Part shown: positions 1 through 9,700 of the stretch, piece after piece
Layout: each line of letters starts with the position of its first letter
How positions within the stretch are numbered: position 1 is the first letter of the stretch
Source: Ampelocalamus luodianensis
Taxonomy: Eukaryota; Streptophyta; Magnoliopsida; Poales; Poaceae
NCBI GenBank assembly: GCA_036346255.1
Contig: CM070636.1
Span: 29,891,539 to 29,955,538 of the forward strand
DNA length: 64,000 bases
Direction of reading: 5' to 3'
The notes under the pieces: model-generated
Database searches by the model: none
Seen by the model: the letters and a program-made list of their open reading frames with translations, nothing else
Told to the model about the DNA's origin: nothing
Made by a program: the position numbers and the translations under genes

Positions 1-59
1 GACGGGTTACACACTTTCTAAAGGGACTGAACCTAAAGTTTGAGAGTAGAAGAGCTGCC

Positions 60-839
60 ATGTTTCACTTGGCAAACTTGCCTACCATAGAGGAGGCTAT
101 TTCAGCTATGGTACAGGAGGACGTTCGACTACGAGTAATGGGGGACAACAACCCAATCAGATCCGTATACGCCATACCAAATGATAAGGAGTGCTACAAC
201 TGTGGGATGAGAGGACATCTAAGCGTGCTTGTCCTTCTCCACAGTATGGATGTCGTGGTGGTTGTGGAAGCCGAGGTGGAGATCGTGGTGGTCGTGGAGG
301 TGGAGGTTGAGGAAGGGGCCGAGTTGGCCACAGGGCTAATGTAACCATGACAGAGGAGACAATGTCTGTTACTCTGACAGGCGACCAAGCTATGGAGTGG
401 AAAAAGTGGCAGCAGGGAAAGGCATTGGAGACTTCTCATGATTCTACCTCCTTTGATAACTTTGCAAACTACGCCCACATAGGCGAAGGTACTCAGGCAC
501 ATGCACTCGCATCCACATATAAGCACTCTCATATTGATTGGATCATAGATTCATGAGCATCCAAACATGTCACGGGTTCACTTAGTGCTTTTGCATCTTA
601 CACCCCATATACTCATTCTGAAACTATTCAAACAGTTGATGGAACCTTCCAGCTTATTCAGGGTGTAGGATCAGTCGAGTGCACACTATCTATTGCTTTA
701 TCATCTGTTTTGCATGTTCCCTCCTTTCTAGTCAACCTTCTTTCAGTCAGTTCTATCATTGACCAATTCAAATGCACTGTCACATTTGATGAGGATTCGT
801 ATTTGTTCCAAGATAAAAGAATTGGATGGAGAGAGACCC
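60..839 (+). pseudogene. RLC-1 gag C-terminus and protease, disrupted
   Basis: Residues read from 60 end in a CCHC zinc knuckle (CYNCGMRGH), the nucleic-acid-binding motif of gag. The frame is lost directly after the histidine, near 222, so the last cysteine is out of frame. From 347 the frame continues into the protease. The active-site region reads D-S-stop-A-S-K-H at about 551-570, so the glycine position of the aspartic protease D-S/T-G motif is a TGA at 554-556. Sequence after it (about 570-815) still resembles the copia protease/pre-integrase part. The frame then runs into the inverted duplication that starts near 816. Confidence 0.8.
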
Positions 840-1113
840 AAGGAGGGATTTGGGACTAGATCAACTGGCAAGGCTGGCTGTTTAGAAGGTTGTTCAGGCT
901 GTGGCAACGCCGATTGATCAGAAAGCTCCGCCGTTGGTGGCTCAGGTGCTGACTACTTGTCTCTCGGTTCTTCCCCCTATTTTCCAAAGCGTTTTCGCTG
1001 ATAAACCTTCAATTCTTTTGGGGCTATCACATCTCTTGCATATTCCGTTAGGTTTGGGCACGGAATTGTCCCCACAATGACTCCTTCTCGTTGACTCTCC
1101 TTGTTCTCCCCCA
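816..1113 (-). repeat. Inverted copy of RLC-1 IN-RT linker (left arm)
   Basis: Read on the minus strand, this segment matches 1863-2151 almost throughout, at roughly 90% identity by eye. Shared landmarks include CCAAACCTAACGGAATATGC and CAGCGAAAACGCTTTGG. It replaces the pre-integrase / HHCC zinc-binding part of the copia polyprotein. The two arms are separated by about 750 bases of integrase, so the single strand could fold into a long stem with an integrase loop. Confidence 0.9.
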
Positions 1114-1740
1114 TCTCGATGTTTGGGGCCCGTGCTCAGTTACTTATGTGAGTGGTTTTATGTGGTTTGTTACATTTATTGATTGGTACACTCGTATGAG
1201 TTGGATTTATATGATGAAACACAAGAGCGAGGTCTTTCGATGTTTTCAGGACTTTCATAGGATGGTTGCTACTCAGTTTGACACAAAGGTTCGGATTCTT
1301 CGATCAGATAATGGAACTGAGTATGTTAACAAGGAGTTTGCAGCGTATCTCTCAAAAGAGGGATACTTCATCAAACTACTTGTCCAGGAACCCCACCTCA
1401 TAATGGAGTGACTGAAAGGAAGAATCGACATTTGTTGGAGGTAGCACGTTCACTCATGTTTCAGATAAATGTGCCAAAGGGATTGTGGAGCGAGGTAGTA
1501 ATGACGGTAGTATATCTCATTAACCGCATGTCGTCTCGAATACTTGGGATGAGGTCTCCAGCTGAACTTCTTTTGGGTCAGCGGAAATTCAAGGTACCTC
1601 CAAAAGTGTTTGGTTGTGTGTGTTTTGTACGAGATCACCGACCATCTGTTGGCAAGCTAGATCCACAAGCATTGAAATGTATCTTTATAGGCTATTCATT
1701 AAGTCAGAAGGGTTATAGATGCTGGAACCTAGTTGAATGA
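1091..1740 (+). pseudogene. RLC-1 integrase catalytic core, frameshifted
   Basis: The copia integrase core is recognisable. The region with FVTFIDWYTRMSWIYMMKHK carries the first catalytic aspartate, and ILRSDNGTEY carries the second. The remaining part, ERKNRHLLEVARSLM, is in a different frame from about 1408. The catalytic glutamate is the E of TERKNR. A frameshift near 1395-1410 splits the core. The N-terminal HHCC zinc finger is absent because the inverted duplication occupies that position. The core ends about 1740 with the usual copia segment (FGCVCFVRDHRPSVGKLDPQ). Confidence 0.85.
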
Positions 1741-1862
1741 AAGCTGCTCGTGAGTATGGATGTGACATTCCGGGAGTTTGAGCCTTACTACACGAGTGGA
1801 AGTACTCTTGATCAGCTTGATCAGTTTTTGGAGTTCTCTCCTATCACTGAGGGTGGCAGTCG

Positions 1863-2151
1863 AGAGGGGGAGAACAAGGAGAGTCAACAACAAGAAGAAG
1901 TCATTGTAGAGACAATTCTGTGCCCAAACCTAACGGAATATGCAAGAGATGTGATAGCCCCAAAAGAATTGAAGGTTTATCAGCGAAAACGCTTTGGGAA
2001 ACAGGGGGAGGAGTCGAGAGACAAGCAATCAGCACTTGAGCCACCAACGGCGAAGCTTTCTGATCAACCGGCATTGCCACAGCCTGAACAACCTTCTGAT
2101 TAGCCAGCCTTCCTAGTTGATCCAGTCGGGTCTCTCTCTATCCAGTTCTTT
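1863..2151 (+). repeat. RLC-1 IN-RT linker, right arm of inverted duplication
   Basis: This hydrophilic, poorly conserved linker between integrase and RT is in its normal place and orientation, so it is the likely source of the inverted copy at 816-1113. The coding frame from 1750 ends at a stop at 2101-2103. Read-through continues to the RT start near 2350. Confidence 0.85.
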
Positions 2152-2349
2152 GCCTCCCTTTAGGGCGAGTGGTAATGTTCACTCCCATCTAGAGTTACCA
2201 CTTGCACAACGTAGGAAAACTAGAGCTAATGCAGAAAACCTCCAGTCCGATATAGCTTTGAGCATGACATTGCAAATTTTATCTCATATTCCCGTATCTC
2301 ACCTGCATACAAAGCATTCATTGCATCTCTTCAAACAGTGCATGTTCCA

Positions 2350-3875
2350 AAGGATTGGCTAGTTACTAAACAGGATCCTAAGTGGAAGGATGCTATGAAG
2401 GAGAAACTTAGTGCACTTCAGAAGAACAAGACATGGGATCTTGTTCCACTTCCAACAGGAAAAAGGGCAGTATGATGCAAATGGGTGTTTACAATTAAGC
2501 AAACTCCTAAAGGCAAGATAGAAAGATGCAAGGCACGATTGGTTGCAAAAGGTTATAGTCAAACATATGGGATAGACTATGATGAGACCTTTGCACTAGT
2601 GGCGAAGATGAGCACGGTAAGAACGTTGATCTCCTGTGCAACTAACTTTGGTTGACCCCTACATCAGTTGGATGTGAAGAATGCCTTTTTACATGGAGAT
2701 TTACAAGAGGAGGTATACATGGAGATTCCTCGAGGCTTTGAGAATAGGCAGACTAATGGGAAGGTGTGTAAACTCAAGAAGTTTTTATACGGTCTGAAGC
2801 AATCTCCATGGGCGTTGTTTGATAGATTCAGACGCGCAGTCTGTAGTATGGGTTATTCTCAGTGTAATGGAGATCATACTGTATTTTATAGGTATAGAGG
2901 ATCACATATCACTATATTGGCAGTCTATGTTGATGATATTGTGATCACTGGAGATGATGCCGTGGAAATCAAGTCCTTAAAGAAAAGACTAGAAGAAGCA
3001 TTTGAGGTGAAAGATCTTGGAGCTCTTCGATACTTTCTTGGGATCGAGATTGATCGTTCTTCGAATGGTATAGTTCTCTCCAAGAGAAAGTATGTCCTTG
3101 ATCTGCTGGTAGAAACATGTATGCTTGGGTGTCACCCTATTGCTTCACCTATTGATAGGAATCACAAGCTATGTGCTGAGTCGGGAGATCCAGTTGACAA
3201 TGAAGCTTATCAAAGGCTTGTTGGGCGTTTGATCTATGTGTCATACAAGGCCTGATATTTCATATGCAGTGAGTGTGGTTAGTCGATATATGCATGAGCC
3301 CAGAACAGGACACATGGATCTTGTCTATCGAATCCTGAGGTATTTGAAGAGTAGTCCTGAGAAAGGTCTTTGATTTAGAAAAAATCAACACCTGAATGTG
3401 GAAGGGTATTGCGATGCTGATTGGGCAAGCAGTGTGGATGATAGGAGGTCTACTTCTGGATATTGCATCTTTGTGGGAGGTAATCTTGTATCATGGAGGA
3501 GCAAGAAACAGGAGGTTGTGACTCAATCTACTACAGAGTCAGAGTACAGAGCATTGGCGTTGAGTGTGAGTGAAATGATATGGATGAAGGGTTTATTGTC
3601 CGAGCTTCGGGTATGGAGGAATAATCTCTTGGTGTTGCATTGTGATAATAAATCTGCAATCAACATTGCCAACAACCTAGTTTAACATGATCGTACCAAG
3701 CATGCTGAGATTGATAGGTTTTTTATCAAGAAAAAGCTCGATGACAGAATATTGAAGTTGGAGTATATCAAGTCTGGTGAACAGCTGGCTGACTGTTTTA
3801 CTAAAGGGTTAGGTCCTAGTGAGTGTACTACAATATGTAACAAGATGGACATAATTGATATCTTTGGCACATTAT
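2350..3875 (+). pseudogene. RLC-1 reverse transcriptase and RNase H, disrupted
   Basis: Copia RT begins near 2350. It has the LVAKGYSQ motif (about 2538) and LDVKNAFLHGDLQEEVYME with the first catalytic aspartate (about 2667). The YVDD box is in LAVYVDDIVITGDD (about 2920-2960). RNase H follows from about 3398, with YCDADWASS, the STTESEYRAL motif and HCDNKSAI. Stops lie at about 2475 and 2655. A frameshift near 3245 separates RT from the RNase H frame, and further stops fall near 3372 and 3683. Similarity is strong over the whole span, so the element is old but not scrambled here. Confidence 0.9.
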
Positions 3876-4017
3876 GAGGGGGAGTGCTAAAGAGTTCGTA
3901 TTAGATCTAAATAATGAGTTGTATTAGAGTTGAATTCTACTTTGAGACTATAAATAAAGGGTGTGGGGTTCCTACGGGACACACACGTTATTCCCAAAAA
4001 CAACATTTTTCAAAACA
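3873..4017 (+). repeat. RLC-1 polypurine tract and putative short 3' LTR
   Basis: A purine tract TGAGGGGGAG (3875-3884) precedes a segment that starts TGCTAAAG at 3885 and can end at AAAACA, 4017, giving a 133 bp LTR. It contains CTATAAATAAAG (about 3949), which could serve as TATA box or polyadenylation signal. The end at 4017 is inferred from the TG...CA rule only, because the 5' LTR is outside the window. Confidence 0.5.
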
Positions 4018-4328
4018 GGTGTACAGAAGCAAGGCCTAGGTTTATTTATTTTTCGATGTCACGTTCACAATCACAGATGACATTTTACATCCAATGTATG
4101 TCACTCAGTAGTGCCTTTGATTGATACAGCTAATCAACGAAAGCCAATTGAAGGATGCCAAATTCAATTCAGACATTGAAATATGGCCATCCTGATCTAG
4201 AAGTGGAAGGTGGTACATGGTCGTTGTTATAGCGTTGCAGGATAGGATAGGCACGCGAGAGGTACCGCTGCCCCAGGGCCAAACTAGATGGGAGTGTAGT
4301 GAAACAAGGGTACACTGTACTACTTAAG
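4018..4328. other. Unassigned intergenic stretch
   Basis: No reading frame, repeat structure or RNA gene could be supported here. It lies between the RLC-1 end and MITE-1, and could be intron of the mannosidase gene if that gene continues to the left of RLC-1. Confidence 0.5.
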
Positions 4329-4639
4329 GTATTTCCAATAAAATCGTCTCTAATTTTATTATATCAACTTCACGTCACTGAAAGACAGATTTAGAGACAA
4401 CACCTCCAATAAGTTGTCTCTAACAAATTGTCTCTAATATTCATATCAAACTTATAATATTCTCACTCTTTCACCCCTCTCTCATATGCACTGATTGTTT
4501 TGTCTTGATTCATGTGTAGAGATGGTTGTTTGATGAAGAGACGGCTTCTTCTCTCTCTCATGCTTCTCTCTCTTCCACCTAAGATTTTACTGACATAAAA
4601 TGACTAACTGACAGTTGATATGGCACTATTGGAAATGCA
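4329..4639. mobile_element. MITE-1: short inverted-repeat element candidate
   Basis: GTATTTCCAATA at 4329-4340 is inverted as TATTGGAAATGC at 4628-4639 (11 of 12 bases complementary). The 311 bp between are AT-rich and non-coding. They contain repeated GTCTCTAA / GAGACAAC words at about 4346, 4390, 4418 and 4429. Size, terminal inverted repeats and lack of coding capacity fit a non-autonomous DNA transposon. I see no clear target duplication, so the superfamily is open. Confidence 0.55.
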
Positions 4640-4647
4640 TTTACTCG

Positions 4648-4815
4648 GTGTTGCTTCTGCTTGTATTTATTATTATTTTTAAAAAGATTCGGAATTTTCC
4701 CCCATCTGAACTGTATTAAAAAAGAAACACTGTGTTGCTTCTGCTTGTATTTATTATTATTTTTAAAAAGATTCGGAATTTCCCCATCTGAACTGTATTA
4801 AAAAAGAAACACTTT
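4648..4815. repeat. 84-bp tandem duplication
   Basis: Two nearly identical copies of an 84 bp unit start at 4648 and 4732, each opening GTGTTGCTTCTGCTTG and closing AAAAAAGAAACACT. They differ by about two bases in a C/T run. A third partial word (GCTTGTATTTATTATT) recurs at 4984. Very recent local duplication; no function suggested. Confidence 0.9.
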
Positions 4816-5479
4816 ACTCTGCGAGATGTCCACAGAAGATGTCCACAGAAGCAACGTTCGAAGACACTGTACTCTAACACGATCCCGCTTTTTCTCACTG
4901 CGTCTCAGCGCAGACTGGGAGTCGAACTCCCAACCGATCCCTCGCACAGCAGCGAGCAGATCAAGTGAGCAATGCTCACTTTGCGCTTGTATTTATTATT
5001 GTCGCGGGATCGATGTCAATCCAAATAGTGGAGGACAAACAGAGGAATCGATGAGTCGTACATCAGAGAAGAAGAATTAGTCGCACTGGATACGTACTTA
5101 TTTATAAAGCATGTGGAGTGGATCATTTTCTGAGGTAAACAGTATGTATTCCGGAGGAATTCCTCGTGAAGTTTGCCCAAAAGTCCAACCACGCGTGTTT
5201 ATATCCCAAACGAATTTACCAAGTCCCAACTCCCAACTCCCACTAAAGCAGTTCCTTCAACCAAAAAAAAACTCCTTTTTTTTTTCTTTGGGATGAAATT
5301 GGTTCAATAATTGCACAAACCACGGCAGCAAGCAAGGATTGCGAAGCCATGGCAAAGTAAAAGAAGAGGAATATATATATTTTCGCTCGGGAATTCGATT
5401 AATCGCCGGATTCCCCACACCGAAATGCATTCGCAGCAACAGATACGGCAAGAGAGAGGCATTTGGGCGAGCACGTCAC

Positions 5480-5841
5480 CTGCTCCGCGAAGATGAACTT
5501 GCGCCCGGGGTCCCTAGCCAGCGCGTCCACCACGGAGTCGAGCGTGTTCATCACGCACGCGCCCTGCAGTCCTCAAGCCAGCCGCCAAAGTGAGCAGAGC
5601 ACGAGGGCATCGACATGGACGAGCGCATGACAAGACATACCTGGATGGAGTTGTTGGAGCCGACGTAGTACTGGTCGACGGTCTTGAGCCAGCCGACGTC
5701 GTCGTGGGAGTGCGGCACCAGGTGCACGTTCAGCTTCCCCGCCACCGTCCCCGCGCTCGTGTTGTACGCCATGTACGCCCCCGCCTCCATCGCCCCCGCC
5801 GCCACCACCAGTAGAAGCAGCAGCGACGACGACGACGCCAT
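5480..5841 (-). CDS. Alpha-mannosidase (GH38), first two exons only
   Basis: Exon 1 is 5641-5841 (67 codons, ATG at 5839-5841). It encodes a hydrophobic signal peptide, then KLNVHLVPHSHDDVGWLKTV, the conserved N-terminal motif of class II alpha-mannosidases (H-S-H-D-D-x-G-W, zinc/active-site region), and DQYYVGSNNSIQ, typical of the plant lysosomal/vacuolar type. A GT donor follows (5640-5639), then a 77 bp intron ending CAG. Exon 2 is 5480-5563 (28 codons, GACVMNTLDSVVDALARDPG...FAEQ), followed by a GTGACG donor. Both exons keep one frame and are GC-rich, as in grass genes. No further exon is visible down to 4018, where RLC-1 begins. The gene is either truncated or its second intron contains RLC-1 and continues off window. 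The family glycosidase trims or degrades mannosides of glycoproteins in the vacuole or apoplast. Confidence 0.85.
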
Positions 5842-6639
5842 GGCCGGTTTCCTCTCCTTCGCTTGCCTTCTCCTTGCGCAGAGCGAAATGGTCAGCGGCG
5901 TCGCTTCTTCCCTCGGGAGTGGCCAACCTATAACGACGTGGGCCGTCCCTGCCGCTCTTCTTGTTGGGGTCTGTTTGCTTGCCTGTTTGTTTGCACGTGG
6001 AGCAGCAGCTAGCGATCACGGGGAGGCAGCAGGGCAGCGACCCCAAGTTAGGACTCCCAAAAATGTTACTATAACCAGCCAACCAGCCTGTGTGCTGTGT
6101 AGAGACAAAAGCGGGAAATACAAGGAGATGATGCTACGAGTTGACGATTTCCACAAGGACCCCTCCCGCCTCCCTCCCTTGCTGTTACAAGTCCCAGCTG
6201 ACGTCTGCAACTCTGCAAGTAGTAATCTGGGTGCAATCGGAGAAAATACGAAAACACTAATCACTGAGATATCGAAAAAAATACTTAATATCTACTACCA
6301 GCTCAGATACAGTAACTCACCTATCTGTTATCATGTTGCTAAGTGAAGTCACAACAGATTTTCCTCGTACCACCTTATATACGGATACATACGAACGGAT
6401 ATCGTTTATTCTGTATCCTATTCCGTATTTTTTCCTCAGAGTCCGAGTCGGATACGGATAGTGCCGAATAACCATTTATATCTTCGGTATTCGCTCCGTA
6501 AGCTTTCGATCAGTCGGTCGGTCGAGAATTATCCACTCCATTTGCGCCCCTAATCTTATACTCTTTGAATGAATCAATGCTCTCGGCTTTCCCTAAAAAT
6601 GAAGTAGTGGTAGTACCGTAATGGTACAGATTTGGTCAA
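5842..6639. other. Upstream region of the mannosidase fragment
   Basis: The first 250 bp are GC-rich and would hold the 5' UTR and promoter of the minus-strand gene; I cannot fix a TATA box. From about 6370 there are repeated CGGATA / TATCCG words (6380-6500), like the subterminal repeats of hAT elements, but no terminal inverted repeat could be located. Overlapping reading frames here are GC-driven shadows of the exon. Confidence 0.4.
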
Positions 6640-7015
6640 GGTTTTCCTGTGTTTAATTCAATGCTCAGATCATACTTGTTAATACCATACCGGAGGCTAT
6701 ACCGGTTTGGTTCTTGAAATAGTACGTTCCGGTACCGATCCATACCGGTGTACCGCTTCGGATTTAATATAATAATACAAGTATATATTTGTTTAATCAT
6801 ATGCACACCAAATATCACTTGTAGTATTATTCCAAATACATAGTAGTACTATCAAATATAACATATAGTTCAAGAGACGGTATTATTAATTCCACTAGTA
6901 TTGACCGGTATTGAGCTGGTATAACCGGTATTAAGACCGGTACAGTATATAGGGCTACTTTGTACCCGTTTAGATAGCGATATGGTACGTACCGACCAGT
7001 ATGACCGACCGTACG
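6640..7015. repeat. Segment dense in ACCGGTA / TACCGGT words
   Basis: CCGGT(A/T)-type words occur about ten times on both strands between AT-rich spacers, for example near 6691, 6729, 6746, 6903, 6925 and 6938. Such short, two-orientation motifs are typical of subterminal transposase-binding regions of DNA transposons. Ends and target duplication are not resolved. Confidence 0.4.
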
Positions 7016-7063
7016 GTATCAATAACTCCGGTTCAGATACATATAGTCTTTCCTTTTTATTTT

Positions 7064-7155
7064 CTTCTAGAAGGATTTGACATTAGCCAGGACATACACG
7101 ATTCTTTTTTTTTTCTTCTAGAAGGATTTGACATTACCGAGGACATACACAAAAC
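7064..7155. repeat. 51-bp tandem duplication
   Basis: CTTCTAGAAGGATTTGACAT starts at 7064 and again at 7115. The copies differ at a few positions and in the length of the preceding T run. CTTCTAGAAG is itself palindromic. Confidence 0.85.
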
Positions 7156-7448
7156 GAGGGGAGAAATAAAGAAAACAATCCCAAGTCAGCAGCCACGGAT
7201 TTAGCGTGGAAGACCAAAATTGAGTGAAAAATACTGGGTGCAGATACATGGGTATATACATCAGTGCTGTGAAAAAATGGTCCTAAAACATCACGAATAG
7301 GTCGAATGGCGTTTTTCCGATTAACCACCAAATCAGTGAACCAGCCTGGTCAAAAGAGATCCATAACAATGCCCCCCAAAATAGAGCTTTTGCTTGCCTT
7401 TTTGTGCATATTTTAGGAAACGGTTTCATCTCAAAAGCATGTCAGAAC

Positions 7449-9023
7449 TAGAGATGGTCAAATTGGTCGTGCTAACCGGACCAGCCTGAAACGCCACTGT
7501 TGGCCTGGCCCTAGCGCAATACGGCCTAGCACCTAAATGGGTCATGTCAGCCCAGCTTGACAACCCATGCCATGCTTCGATCAAGACCTCGGCCTAGTTC
7601 GACCCGAATAGTAGTGGGCCTAGCATGACACGGTCCACCCCGTTCATTTTTTAATATTTAGATGATTTTATTTTGTAGGTTTTGAATTTCTATAGTTCAT
7701 TTCATAAATTTATAAAAATAAAATGTGTATTTTTTTAATTTTATATAATTTCTAGGATTTTTATATTTTTCAAAATTTTATAACAAATAGACTAAATGGG
7801 CCAACACTAGCCTCATAAGTTAACATCTCCTCGTTCGCTCCACTGCGTGCGCTCACTCTCTCCAGCGCTGGAACCACTTCCGACCTCACCCTCCCAGATC
7901 AACGACACCGCCCCTGCTCTCGACGCACCAGGTAGCTTCCTTCCTCCTCGATGATTCCCCGACAACGTCGTCTCGATCTGATGGGTTTTGGTTCCTTTTG
8001 TTTCCCCCGCTCAGTTCCTTTGCCGTCTCGATCGGTCGATCCATGGAGCGCCGACCGTCGCTCGCCGTCTCCCCATGCAGCTCCGCCCGCCCCCGCCCCT
8101 GGCGTCCTCCGTCCAGGCCCCGCCAGGTACTACCCGCTACTTGTTTTTCCCCATCCCCACTCTTGTTTTTGACGGACGGAATTGCTTGCGATGCGCGGAT
8201 CTGGTTTCCTCTAGCACTTGGCGGATCAAACAAAAATGGGTAAAATCTGCTTGTTCTATTTGGTTTTCCAACCCCCATCAAGAACAAGATTCACTAATTT
8301 CCTTCTGTGTTTATCAGTTCTCTTTGCTTGTGGAAATCCCAACAAGTTCTTGGTCTTTGAGGCAGTCCACTGTCAATTCACCCTTGCTCATTTCTTGGAA
8401 TTTCCTCATAGAAACACCTATAAGATTCACCCTTCCTGAATAACCCAACCTTTTTCTTTTGCAGCCCTTCCATTGGTCAGTGTGACAACACTGAATTCTA
8501 AAGATCCACTAATGTGATGTCAATATGTAAACATGTTGCAGAGTTTGAGATTTGTTGTCAGTGCATATGTTCAGAATATTTCCCCGATGTAAACATGATT
8601 AGAGTTCACCCTTGTAATGACATTTTCAGAGATGTAAATGACAAGATCCATTGTTTGGAGACTGTGACTTGCACTGCATCTGGTGCTTCTGGTTTACATG
8701 AGCTGAACTGTGAATACTTAAGGCTGAGTTGCAGTGGAAGTTTTGATTCTGCAGTTACAAGGCTGGAGTCAAGCATTCATGTGAAACCCTTCTCAATGTC
8801 GGTTACTTCAGGCTATAGCATGTGGTTCTTGTTCGTATAAATGATTGCGACTGGGAGTTGTGTGGTATCATGGTATCTGTACTGGAGGACTTTTCAGCCC
8901 ATGGGCTGATACGGTACGACCTGTCTAAGTAATAGGCTAAATAGATCCATGACTAAATGAGCCGTGTCTGTATAGCCCCATGACATCTCATGCCGTACCG
9001 GATCACCCGTTTGTCCACATCTA
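7449..9023. mobile_element. hAT-like non-autonomous element carrying a gene fragment
   Basis: The left end reads TAGAGATGGTCAAATTGG (7449). The right end, ending 9023, reads on the opposite strand TAGATGTGGACAAACGGG, a matching imperfect terminal inverted repeat. Both ends have subterminal GGCC/GGGCC and CATGACAC-type words on both strands (7490-7640 and 8895-9005), as in a common grass hAT group. The flanks GTCAGAAC and CAGGAACC could be a decayed 8 bp target duplication. The middle (about 7810-8870) is not transposon-like: it has an exon-intron structure and is probably captured host sequence. No transposase is present. Confidence 0.6.
8043..8840 (+). pseudogene. Captured gene fragment inside the hAT-like element
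   Basis: A GC-rich short exon starts with ATG at 8043 (MERRPSLAVSPCSSARPRP...), rich in S, R and P and lacking acidic residues, as in organelle transit peptides. It ends CAG at 8126 before GTACTA. The intron would run 8127-8464 and ends with a pyrimidine tract and TTTTGCAG. Downstream, an open frame of 108 codons (8514-8840) contains LHELNCEYLRLSCSGSFDS, but I do not recognise the protein. It is not in frame with the first exon without further splicing. A second possible donor (CAGGTAGC, about 7929) suggests a spliced 5' UTR. The source gene is unknown. Confidence 0.4.
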
Positions 9024-9031
9024 CAGGAACC

Positions 9032-9700
9032 CTATCTTTGAATAATAATAATACTAGCACAACGCGTAGTTTTTCTTATTTTTTGAACGGCAATAATGCA
9101 TAACAGCAGAGGCTCATGTAGTTTCAGGCTTTGCACGGTAAGCCAAGAGACAAAGCTGCCACAAGGTAGCAGTCGGAGAGCCCACCACACCACCACGCGC
9201 GCTACTGTTGTCGCTAGTGGTGTTGGAGCTCCATATACATCTCGTCATCGATCGAGCTTCGGCCGATGAGACGTCGCAATTCCGGTGGTCGGCCCGCCAC
9301 CGACGCTGACCGTCCGCCATGCCGCCCCGGCACGTCGCTGCACGCAGGCAGAACCGAACGAGTGTGACATGCATGAGGGCGACTCTCTACCTCTTCTTCT
9401 TTGTTGGAGTTCTCCAAGAGTTCCATTAGGCGAAAAATATCAACTAGTTGGGCTGGGAGAAGGCAGTGGCAGCACTAGTAACCATAGATTGTAGTTTCAA
9501 CGTGGAGACATGGACAGGACATCAACTCTCTCTCATGTTTAGGCTGTCTATGTCGCTGGGGTTACCGGAGCCAATCCTTCGACGTTGGAGCTGCCCCTGG
9601 AAGAAAAGATCTATTTGGATCTTGATTTTTTCTTTCAAAAACTCGATTTAGCTCAATCAGATTTGGTGCCTAGAGACGTAAAACTTTTGCTTGGTTAGTT
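9032..9700. other. Unassigned intergenic stretch
   Basis: A GC-rich patch (9180-9370) yields overlapping frames on both strands but none resembles a known protein or has convincing splice sites. Nothing else is supported. Confidence 0.5.

Larger units (their letters stand above)
1..4017 (+). mobile_element. RLC-1: Ty1/copia retrotransposon, 3' part, 5' end off window
   Basis: Copia domain order is readable on the plus strand: gag zinc knuckle, protease, integrase, reverse transcriptase, RNase H, polypurine tract, short LTR. The 5' LTR and most of gag lie before base 1. The element is dead: gag is frameshifted, the protease active site has a stop, integrase lacks its N-terminal zinc-binding region, and RT/RNase H has at least one frameshift and several stops. 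An inverted duplicate of its own IN-RT linker sits where the pre-integrase region should be. Family assignment to copia is firm (integrase before RT). I do not assign a lineage. Confidence 0.9.

Noticed and set aside
4896..4960. Possible tRNA: TGGGAGTCGAACTCCCA resembles a T-arm on the minus strand
   Set aside because: The loop would be one position off from the invariant TTC, and no acceptor, D or anticodon stem can be paired around it.
5573..6346. Frames of 169 and 220 codons around the mannosidase exon
   Set aside because: Shadows of GC-rich exon 1 in other frames; the mannosidase reading with matching splice sites explains the region.
9114..9494. GC-rich frames on both strands between the hAT-like element and RLC-2
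   Set aside because: No similarity recognised, no consistent splice sites, and the two strands give equally long frames.
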